The notes beneath the pieces were generated by a model. That model worked only from the letters and a program-made list of their open reading frames with translations, did not search any database and was not told where the DNA came from. Shown one piece after another: positions 9,454 through 18,600 of a stretch of DNA of 57,012 bases. How positions within the stretch are numbered: position 1 is the first letter of the stretch; every line of letters begins with the position of its first letter. The position numbers and the translations under genes were made by a program. Source of the stretch: Alphaproteobacteria bacterium. Its GTDB lineage: Bacteria > Pseudomonadota > Alphaproteobacteria > Rhodospirillales > Magnetospirillaceae. The DNA is taken from positions 1 to 57,012 of the forward strand of contig JAJPHO010000175.1 in the NCBI GenBank assembly GCA_021325215.1. Direction: 5' to 3'.

Positions 9454-10479
9454 TTGGCAATCGTCGTTAACTTGGAAGAGGAAAGAGGCAAGAAGCCGGC
9501 CTCTCTCGATGGCCTGACCGCTCTGGTCAGCGCCGACCTGGACAAGGTCAATCACTGCATCGTCGACCGCATGCACAGCCCCGTCGCGCTGATTCCGCAA
9601 TTGGCGGGCCATATCATCGCGGCCGGCGGCAAGCGCCTGCGGCCGATGCTGACCCTGGCCGCCACCAAGCTGTGCGGCCATGAGGGCGAGCGCCACATCA
9701 AGCTGGCCGCCTGCGTCGAATTCATCCACACCGCCACGCTGCTGCATGACGACGTGGTCGATGACAGCAGCCTGCGCCGCGGCCTGGCCAGCGCCAATGC
9801 GCTGTGGGGCAATAAGGCGTCGGTGCTGGTCGGCGACTTTTTGTTCTCGCGCTCGTTCGAGCTGATGATCGAAGACGGCTCGCTGGCGGTGCTGCAGATC
9901 CTGTCGCGCGCCTCCTCGGTGATCGCCGAGGGCGAGGTGCTGCAGCTGATCACCGCCAATGACACCGGCACCGGCGAAGACGCCTATCTCGAAGTGATCC
10001 GTGCCAAGACCGCCGCTCTGTTCGCCGCCGCCTGCCGTATCGGCGCGGTGGTGGCCGACCGTCCGAAGGTCGAGGAGGAGGCGCTGGAAAGCTATGGCCT
10101 CAATCTCGGCATCGCCTTTCAGCTGATCGACGACGTGTTGGATTATTCGGCCCGCCAGGAAAAGCTCGGCAAGGCGATCGGCGACGATTTCCGCGAGGGC
10201 AAGATCACCCTGCCGGTGATCCTGGCCTTCCGCCGCGGCGACGATGAGGAACGCGCCTTCCTGAAGCGCACCTTGGAAGATCTCGACCAGGCTGAGGACG
10301 GTTCCGACCTGACCCGCGCCCTGAAGCTGCTGGAAAAGCACAACAGCCTGGCCGACACGATCAACCGCGCCCGGCATTACGGCGCCATCGCGCGCGATGC
10401 CCTGGGCATCTTCCCGGACAGTCCGGCCAAGACCGCCCTGACCGACATCATCGATTTCTGTATCGAAAGAGCTTTTTAA
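9454..10479 (+). CDS. ispB: Long-chain polyprenyl diphosphate synthase
   Basis: A 341-residue trans-prenyltransferase that lengthens farnesyl diphosphate with isopentenyl diphosphate to make the ubiquinone side chain. The first Asp-rich motif is D-D-V-V-D in L-L-H-D-D-V-V-D-D-S-S, and the second is in Q-L-I-D-D-V-L-D. G-G-K-R-L-R-P marks the IPP site. The residue five before the first Asp motif is a small Ala, typical of long-chain (octa- to decaprenyl) enzymes; chain length itself is not proven. It starts at TTG 9454, because no ATG exists before the conserved core and GAAAGGTGGG precedes it. It converges with the GT41 gene across a 123-nt gap. Confidence 0.92.
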   Translation: MAIVVNLEEERGKKPASLDGLTALVSADLDKVNHCIVDRMHSPVALIPQLAGHIIAAGGKRLRPMLTLAATKLCGHEGERHIKLAACVEFIHTATLLHDDVVDDSSLRRGLASANALWGNKASVLVGDFLFSRSFELMIEDGSLAVLQILSRASSVIAEGEVLQLITANDTGTGEDAYLEVIRAKTAALFAAACRIGAVVADRPKVEEEALESYGLNLGIAFQLIDDVLDYSARQEKLGKAIGDDFREGKITLPVILAFRRGDDEERAFLKRTLEDLDQAEDGSDLTRALKLLEKHNSLADTINRARHYGAIARDALGIFPDSPAKTALTDIIDFCIERAF

Positions 10480-10499
10480 ATAGCCCTCAGGCGCCGGGC

Positions 10500-10514
10500 G
10501 CCGCCTCCGGCGGC
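10500..10514. other. GC-rich hairpin in a convergent gap
   Basis: GCCGCC-TCC-GGCGGC forms a 6-bp perfect stem with a 3-nt loop, 20 nt after the polyprenyl synthase stop. It lacks a T-run on either strand, so it is at best a weak or factor-assisted terminator between two genes transcribed toward each other. The remainder of 10480-10602 shows nothing recognisable. Confidence 0.35.
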
Positions 10515-10602
10515 TTGGCTACCGCGCAAAGCTATACCGACTGTGTGATCGATGCTGTTGGCAGCGCGGGCACGCAGTCGCGTGCCGGACCAACAAGGGG
10601 CA

Positions 10603-12603
10603 TCAGCGCTTTTTGCGCCACAGCCTCTTATCGTAGGGGATCGGCCGGAGGGCGTGGTGGGCGGCGAGTTTGCCGGTCCACCAGCCCTTGTAATCCTTGA
10701 TCGCCAGCACTTCCTCGGCCTCGTGGTCGACCTCCGAGCCGATCTCCAGATAGGTCTCGAGATTGGCCAGATCGGGCGCCGGCAGTTTGCCGGCGCGGAA
10801 ATCTTCCCACATGCCGCGATAGAGTTCTTCCAGCTTGCGGGTCAGCAGCGGCGTGTCGAACAGCACGCAGGTGTCACGTCCGGCCGCCAGTCTTTCCCGA
10901 TAGGACTTGGCGATCGAGCGGTCGCGGCCGATCGCCACGGCGCGGTCGACGAATTCGCCGGGCGAGGCGCAATCCAGCTCCGGCAAACCGGCAGAGCGCA
11001 CCAGGCTGCCGCACACCCGCGACGCAAAGGACCGTCCGCTCATGGTCAGGATCGGCACGCCCATCCACAGGGCATCCGAGGCGGTGGTGTGGGCGCCGTA
11101 AGGAGCCGTGTCGAGGAACAGATCGGCCAGCGGATAGCGGGCGAGGTGATCGGGATTGGCCTTCTTCGGTGCGAAGATCAGCCGTTCCGGCGCGATGCCT
11201 CGGCTTTGCGCGAAAGCGCGCAGGCGCTGTTCGGTCGGTTCGGTGCTCGACAGCAGCCACAGCACGCTGTCCGGCACGCGCGAGAGGATGGTCAGCCAGC
11301 GCTCGAAGGTGAAGCGCGAGATCTTGTGCGCTCCGTTGAAACAGCAATAGACCATCGCGCCGTCGGGCAGGCCCGCCTCGGCGCGGGTCGGGGGCGGAGC
11401 GATCGCCCGCTTGCGGTCGTTGGGCTGATAGCAGGGCAGGCGGCGCACGCTTTCCGAATAATAGATCTCGGACTCGGGCGGCACGATCCACGGATCGGCG
11501 ATCACATAATGGTGATAGGGGCTGGCCATGCTGCCGGGAAAGCCCAGCCAATTGACGATCACCGGGGCGGGGCGCAGCGCCACCATCTTGGTGCGGGCAT
11601 CCTTGGTGTAGCCATTGACGTCGACCAGGATCTGGATGCCGTCATCGGCGATGCGGCGGGCGGCGGTGGCGTCGTCCATGCCGTTGATCGGCACCCAGTG
11701 ATCCACCGCGGCGCGGATGCGCGCCTGCAGCGGGTCCTCCATGTCGATCCCGCAATAATAGGCGAAGATCTCGACTTCGCCGCGGTCATGGACATCGAAC
11801 AGATCGGCCATCAGATAGCCGATGGCGTGGGCGCGCAGATCCGACGACAGATAGCCGATCCGCAGCCGGCCCGGCTTCTCGCGCGCCGCCCAATGGTCGC
11901 GCACGAGATGGGCGGCGGCCACCGGCACTTCCTGCTTGTTGTAGCGCCAGGCCACCGCCAGCTGCAGCAGCGGATCGTCGGTGTGCACGGCGACCGAAAG
12001 CGGCGACAGATTGCTGGTCAGCAGGCTGCGGGTTTGCTTGTCCCAGGGGGCGATCACCGGCCATTTGCACTGGCGCTGGCGCAAAGCGAGGTAATGCTGC
12101 AGGGCCTCGTTCTGGTCACGGTCCAGTTCGATGCTGTGGCGCAGGGCGGCCTCGGCCGCGTCATCCTGGTTGCGCGTCTCCAGCACACGGGCGGTCTGGT
12201 TCAGCGCGGTAATCTTGTGCAGGGTCGAGTTGACATTGACGTCGGCCAGGGCGCGGGTCACTTCGCTCCATTGCCGGATCGCCAGATCGGTCGAGCCCAG
12301 CCGCTCATAGATGCGCCCCAGATTGATATAAAGCGGCATGAAGTCGGCTTTGACGGTGATCGCCCGTTCGAGGCAGACGCGCGCCGCGGCCAGATCGCCG
12401 ATATCGGTCAGGAAGACGCCGTAATTGAACAGCACCGCGTAAAGCAGGTGATCTTTTTCGTTGTGCGCCAACCAGGCGTCGTACAGCGCCCTGACTCCCG
12501 CCGGACCGGCGCTGGCGCGCACGGCCTGAACGGCGTTCGCGAGGTCCATGGCATTGAGCGAACCCGCCGCGGCCCGCTCGATATAAGCCGCTAAAACACT
12601 CAT
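10603..12603 (-). CDS. GT41 protein O-glycosyltransferase (OGT/SPINDLY-like) with TPRs
   Basis: This 666-residue protein has an N-terminal helical TPR region (about residues 30-190) and a C-terminal GT41 catalytic domain (about 235-620). Residues known to matter in human OGT are present: the His in S-S-D-L-R-A-H matches the N-terminal catalytic-lobe His. Lys in F-N-G-A-H-K-I-S matches the nucleotide-binding Lys of F-N-x-x-x-K-I. H-T-T-A-S-D matches the conserved H-T-T-x-x-D motif, and A-P-V-I-V-N-W-L-G-F-P-G-S the Q-x-x-W-x-G-Y-P-G-T region. There is no signal peptide, so it acts in the cytoplasm. GT41 enzymes attach GlcNAc or fucose to Ser/Thr of proteins. Its ATG shares one base with the stop of the giant Ser/Thr-rich repeat gene (TGATG), making that protein its likely substrate. 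The donor sugar is unknown. Confidence 0.88.
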   Translation of the reverse strand: MSVLAAYIERAAAGSLNAMDLANAVQAVRASAGPAGVRALYDAWLAHNEKDHLLYAVLFNYGVFLTDIGDLAAARVCLERAITVKADFMPLYINLGRIYERLGSTDLAIRQWSEVTRALADVNVNSTLHKITALNQTARVLETRNQDDAAEAALRHSIELDRDQNEALQHYLALRQRQCKWPVIAPWDKQTRSLLTSNLSPLSVAVHTDDPLLQLAVAWRYNKQEVPVAAAHLVRDHWAAREKPGRLRIGYLSSDLRAHAIGYLMADLFDVHDRGEVEIFAYYCGIDMEDPLQARIRAAVDHWVPINGMDDATAARRIADDGIQILVDVNGYTKDARTKMVALRPAPVIVNWLGFPGSMASPYHHYVIADPWIVPPESEIYYSESVRRLPCYQPNDRKRAIAPPPTRAEAGLPDGAMVYCCFNGAHKISRFTFERWLTILSRVPDSVLWLLSSTEPTEQRLRAFAQSRGIAPERLIFAPKKANPDHLARYPLADLFLDTAPYGAHTTASDALWMGVPILTMSGRSFASRVCGSLVRSAGLPELDCASPGEFVDRAVAIGRDRSIAKSYRERLAAGRDTCVLFDTPLLTRKLEELYRGMWEDFRAGKLPAPDLANLETYLEIGSEVDHEAEEVLAIKDYKGWWTGKLAAHHALRPIPYDKRLWRKKR

Positions 12604-15600
12604 CAGCTAAGGGCGGACTGGATCGCGGCCTGCTGCGGAGCGCTCAGCGCGTTGTACTGGGTCGTGGTCATGCTGTCGATCTGGGACACGGTCAGGGAGG
12701 AAAGCTGCGTGGTGCTCATGGCGGCGAAAGTCGTGGGGGCCAGTTCCGAGATCACCGTGGTGGTGATGCCCTCGATCTGTGTGCCGGTCAAGGCGGTCAG
12801 GGTCGTCGTGCTGATGAAGTCGAGCTGATTCTCGCCCAGCGCGCCGATCTGATCCTGGCTCAGGGCGCCGAGCTGGGTCGCCGACAGGCCGTTCAGCTCG
12901 GTCACCGTCAGGTCGGAGATCTGATCCGGGGTCAGCGCGTCGATCTGGGTGGCGGTCAGTGCGCCCATCTGCGCGGTGCTCAGCGAGCGCAGCTGCAGGC
13001 GGGTCAGTTCGCCCAGCTGATCGAGCGACAGCGAGGAAATCTCGGTCACCGTCATCTGGGTGATTTCGGTCGGGGTCAGCGATCCGATCTGGGTCGCGGT
13101 CAGGCCGGACAGCTGGGTAATGGTCAACGCCTGGATCTGGGTCTGGGTCAGGCCGGTGACGGCCGAGGCCGACAGGCCGCCGATCTGGGTCGGGGTGAAG
13201 GCGGCCAGTTGGGTGGCGGTCAGGCCGGAGATCTGGGTCGGGGTGAAGCCGGCGATGCCGGTGGCCGACAGGGCTCCGATCTCGGTGGTCGTCATGTCGC
13301 CGATCTCGGTGGCGGTCAGGGCGCCGATGGCGGTGCCCGACAGGCCGTTGAACTGGGCCAGGGTCAGCGAGCCGATCTCGGTCGGGGTCAGCGACTGGAT
13401 CTCGGTGGCGGTCAGCCCGCCCATCTGCGAGGCGGTCAGGCCGGACAGCTGGGTGGTGGTCAGCGCCGACATTTCCGCCGCGGTCAGGCCGCCGATGCCG
13501 CTGACCGACAGGCCGCCCATCTGCGACGAGGTCAGGGTGGCGAACTGGACCGAGTTGAACTCGCCGATCTGGGTCGCGGTAAAGCCGCCCATCTGGTTGA
13601 CCGACAGGGCCGAGATCTGCGTGGTGGTCAGGTCGCCGATCTGGCTCTGGGTCAGGGCGCCGATCTGGCTCTGGCTCAAGCCGGCGATCTGGGTGGTGCT
13701 GAGCAGCGCCATCTGGGTGTCGGTCAGGCCGGCGATGGCGGTCGAGGACAATTCGCCGATCTGGATGGCGTTGAGGCCGTTCAGCTGGGTCTGGGTCAGC
13801 GCCGCGATCTGGGTCTGGTTCAGCGCGGCCATCGCCACGGCGCTCAGCGCGCCGATCTGGCTGGTGGACAGCGAAGCGATCTGCGCGCCCGACAGGCTGG
13901 CGACCTGGGTCGAGGTCAGGCCGGCGATCTGGGTGGCGGCCAGCGACGACAGCTGCGCGGTGCTCAGCGAATCCAGCGCGGTGGTCGACAGGCCGGAGAT
14001 TTCGGTCGCGGTCAGGGCATGCAGCTGGGTGCCGGACAGGCCGGACAGCTGGGACGCGGTCAGGCCGGCCAACGCCGTCGAGGACAGGCCGGCGATCTGG
14101 GTCGCGTTCAAGGCGGCGAGCTGCGTCGCGGTCAGCGCGGCGGCCTGGCTGTCCGACAGGCCGGAAAGGCCGGAGGCGGACAGGGCCGAGATCTGCGTCG
14201 CGGTGAGCGACGCCAGCTGGGTCGTGGTCAGGCCGCCGATCGCGGTCGAGGACAAGGCGGCGAATTGCTGGCTGGACAGGCCGCCCAGCTGGGTGGTGCT
14301 CATCGCCTGGATCTGCGCCGCGCTCAGGCCGGAGATGCCGGAGGCCGACAGCGAGGAGATCTGGGTCGCCGACAGGGCGGAGATTTCCGTCGAGGTCAGG
14401 CCGCCGACCGCCGTCGCCGACAAGGCGTTCAGCTGGGTCGCCTGCAGGGCGCCCATCTGGGTGCTCGACAGGGCCGCCATCTGGGTGGCGTTCAGGCCGG
14501 TGATCTCGGTGGTGGTCAGGGTCGCGAGTTCGGTCGCCGTCAAGCCGGAGATCTGACCGGTGGTCAGGGCGCCGATCTGGCTGGCGGTGAAGGCGTGCAG
14601 CTGGACGTTCGACAGCGAGGCCAGCTGGGTCTGGGTCAGGCCGGAGATGCCGGCCGAGGACAGCGACGCCATCTGGGTCGCGCTCAGCGAGGCGATCTGG
14701 TCGGTGGCCAGAGCGGCGACCTGGGTCTGGGTCAGGGCGCCCATCTGCGTCGCGGTCAGCGCGCCGATCTGGGTGTCGGTCAGGGCGGCGATCTGGGTCG
14801 CGCTGAGCGCCTCGATCTCGGTCGGGGTCAGGCCGCGGACCTGGGTGGTCGACATGGCGTCGAGCTGGGTCGCGCTCAGCGAAGAGATCTGGTCGATGGT
14901 CAGCGCGGCGACCTGGGTGGCGGTCAAGGCGTTGAACTGGGTCGCGGTCAGCGCGCCGATCTGGGTGTCGTTGAGGCCGGAGACGCCCGCCGCCGAGAGG
15001 GCCGCCACCTGCTGCGCGGTCAGGGCGCCCAGCTGGGTGCTGGTCAAGGCGGTGACCTGGGTCTGCGTCAGGCCCGAGATCTCGGTGGTGGTCATCGAGC
15101 CGAGCTCGGTGGTGGTCAGGCCGGCGATCTGGCTCTGGGTCAGGGCGCCGATCTGGGTCGGGTTCAGGGCGCGGAACTGGGCGGTCGACAGGGCCGAGAT
15201 CTGGGTCTGGGTCAGGCCGCTGATGGCGGTGACCGACAGCGCGCCGATCTGGGTGCTGCTCAGGGCCGCCAGTTGCGTGGTGCTGAGGCCGCCGGCCTGG
15301 GCCTGGGTCAGCGCGCCCAGCTGGGTGGCGGTCAGCGAGCCGATCTGGGTCGGGGTCAGCGCCGACAGGTCGGTGGTGGACAGGCCGCCCAGCTGCGAGG
15401 CCGACAGGCCGGCGATCTGGGTCGAGGTCAGGCCGGCCAGCCCGGCGGTGCCGAGATCGGCGATCTGATACTGGTTCAGCGCCCCCATCTCGGCGACGGA
15501 CAGGGCGCCGATCTGGGTGCTGGTCAGCGCCATCATCTGGGCGTCGGTCAGGCCGGAAATGCCGGTCGAGGACAGAGCGGCGATCTGGGTGGTGCCCAGC

Positions 15601-18600
15601 GCCGCCAGCTGCGCCATGGTCAGGCCGGCGATCTGGGTGCCGACCATCGCATTGACCTGGGTCGAGGACAGGACCGAGACCTGGCTGGTGCTCAGGGCCT
15701 GGATCTGGGTGACGGCCAGATCCTGGATCTGCACGGCGTTCAGGGCGGTCAGCTGCGAGGTCGACAGCTCGCCCATCTCGGTGGTGGTCAAACCGCCGAT
15801 GGCGGTCAAGGACAGGCTGGCGATCTGGGTCGAGGACAGGGCGGCCAGCTGGGCCGAGGACATGGCGCCGACCTGCTTGTCCGACAGGCTGGAAACCTGG
15901 GTCTGGGTCAGGGCGCCGATCTGCGAGGTCTGCAGCTCGCCGATCTCGGTCGAGGTCAGCTCGGACAGCACGGTGGTCGACAGGCCGCGGATCTGCGTGG
16001 TGGTCAGCGCGGCCAGGGCGGTCGAGGTCAGGTTGGCGACCTGCTGCGGGGTCAGGCCGCTGATCTCGGTGGCGGTCAGCGCCTGCAGCTGGGTCGAGGT
16101 CATATTGGCGATCTGGGTCGCGGTCAGGCCGGACACGCCATCCATCGACAGGGCGGACATCTGGGTGGTGGTCAGAGCGGCCAGCTGAGACGAGGACAGG
16201 GCTTCGACCTGGCCGTCGGTCAGGGCGCCGAGCTGGGTGGTCGACAGAGCGGCCATCTGGGCGGCGCTCAGGGCTTCCAGCTGGGTCGTCGAGAAGGCTT
16301 CCATCCCGGTCGCGGTCAGGCCGTGCAGTTGGGTGGTGGTCAAGGCTGCCATCTGGGTCGAGGTCAGGCCCGACAGGGCGGTGGCGCTCAGGCCGCCGAC
16401 CTGGGTCGAGGTGAGGGCGGCCATCTGGGCGGCGCTCAGCCCGGCGATCTGGTTGTTGCCGAGGCCGGCGACGGCCGTGCTCGACAAGGCGGCGATCTGC
16501 GACGTGCTGAGGCCGGCCAGCTGCGAGGTCGACAGGCTGCCCAGCTCGTTGGCGGTCAGGCCCTTGATCTCGGTACTGGTCAGCGTGCCGATCTGGGTGG
16601 CGGTCAGCGAGTCGATCTGGGTGGCGGTCAGCGCGGTGACCTGGGTGGCGGTCAGGGCGGTGAACTGGGCGGCGGACAGCGCGCCGATCTGCGTCGTGGT
16701 GAAGCCGGTGATGCCGGTCGCCGACAAAGCCGCGATCTGGGTGGTGGACATCGCGCCGATCTGGCCGGTGGTCAGCGATTCGACGCCGGTGCTGCTCATG
16801 CCGCCGATCTGGGTGGTGGTCAGCGCGGCGATCTGGCCATTGGTCAGCGCCGAGATCTGCGTGCTGGTCAGGTCGCCGACCTGGGCGGCGGTCAGGCCGG
16901 CCAGCTGCGTGGTGCTGAGCGAGGCGATCTCGACGGAGGTCAGGCCGGACAGGGCGGTGGTCGACAGCGCGCCCATCTGAGTCGAGGTCATGGCGACCAG
17001 CTGCGTGGGCGACAGCGCGGCGGCCTGGGTGTCGACCAGGGCATTCACCTGGGTCGAGGTCAGGCTGTTGATCTGGGTGGTGGTCAGCGCGCTCAGTTCG
17101 GTGGTGGTCAGGGCGTTGATCACCGAGGCCGACAGGCTGCGGATCTGGGTGGTGGCCATGCCGGCCAGTTCGGCCGGGGTCAGGGCCGCGATCTGTCCGG
17201 CCGAGAGGGAGGCCGTCTGGGTCGTCGACAGCGCCGCCAGCTGGCTGGTCGACAGCTCGCTCATCTGGGTGGTGGTGAAGCCGGTCAGGCCGGTGACCGA
17301 CAGGGCATTGATCTGGCTGGTGGACAGGGCGCCGATCTGCGCCGAGGACAACGCGCCGACCTGGGTCGAGCCCATCGAGCGCATCTGCGTCACCGACAAG
17401 GCGGCCAGCTGGGACGCGGACAGGTCGCCGACCTGCTCGGCGCTCAGGTCACCCATCTGCGCGGTGCTGAGGCCCTTGATCTGGGTGGTGGTCAGCTGGG
17501 CCATCTCGGCATCGGTCAGGCCGGACACGCCGTCGGCCGACAGGGCGGCCATCTGGGTCGAGGAGAAGGCCGCCAGCTGGGTAGCGGCGAGGTCGCCGAC
17601 CTGGCCGTCGGTCATGCCGGCGATCGCCGTAGCCGAGATCACGCTGATCTGCGACGTCGACAAGGCGGCGATCTGCGAAGAGGCCAGCGCGCCGACCTGG
17701 GCGGCACTCATGCCCTTGATTTCCGAGGTGGTCAGCGAGGTCAGCTGCGTCGTGGTCAGGCCGCTGATCGCCGAACTGGACAAGGCGGTGAACTGGGTCG
17801 AGGCGAGAGATTGCAGCTGGCCGTTGCTCAGCGCGCCCATCTGGTTGTTGGTCAGGCCGCTGATCTCGGTGGTGGTCATCGCCTGCAGCTGGGTGCTGGT
17901 CAGGCTGGAGATCTGGGTGGTGGTCAGGGCGCCGATGATCGGCGCGCTGAGGGCCTTGGTCTGGGTCGCGGTCAGGGCGGCGAACACCGCGCCGGACAGG
18001 GCGTTCAGCTGGTCGGAGGCGAGCGAGCCGACCTGGCTGGCGGTCAGGCCGTTGAGCTGGGTGATGCTCAGCATCGCCATCTGGCTGTCGCTCATCCCGT
18101 CGAGCGCCGAGGTGGTCAGTGCGCCCATCTGGGTCGAGGTCAGGGCGGCCAGCTGGGCGGCGGACAGCGCCTGCAGCTCGCCGGAGGTCAGGCCCTTGAC
18201 CTGGGTGGTGCCCAGCGACGCCACCTGGGTGGTGGTCAGCGAGGCCAGCTGGGCGCCGCTGAGGCCGCCGATGGCGTTGGCCGACAGGCCGCGCAGCTGG
18301 GTGGTGTTGAGGGCGGAGAGTTGGGTGGTCGACAGGCCGTTGACGCCGGTGGTCGACAAGGCCGCGATCTGCGTGGTGCTCATCGCCGACAGCTGGGCGG
18401 CGGACAGGTTCGAGGTCTGGGCGTCGGTCAGCGCCGACACCTGGGTGGCGGTCAGCGCTGAAATCTGGGTGGTCGACAGCGCGCCCAGTTCGCCGGCGGA
18501 CAGCGAGGACAGCACGGGCGCGGCCAGGCCGCGGATCTGGGTGGTGCTGAGCGAGGCCAGCTCGGTGCTGGTTAGGGACGACATCTGATCGGTGGTCAGT

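Noticed and set aside
13209-18461. A 1750-codon plus-strand open frame rich in Gly, Arg and Gln, with further long open frames nearby
   Set aside because: These are shadows of the minus-strand repeat gene. A 24-bp period keeps every frame in which the unit has no stop open. The minus-strand frame alone has a ribosome site, spans the whole array, and is coupled to the GT41 gene.
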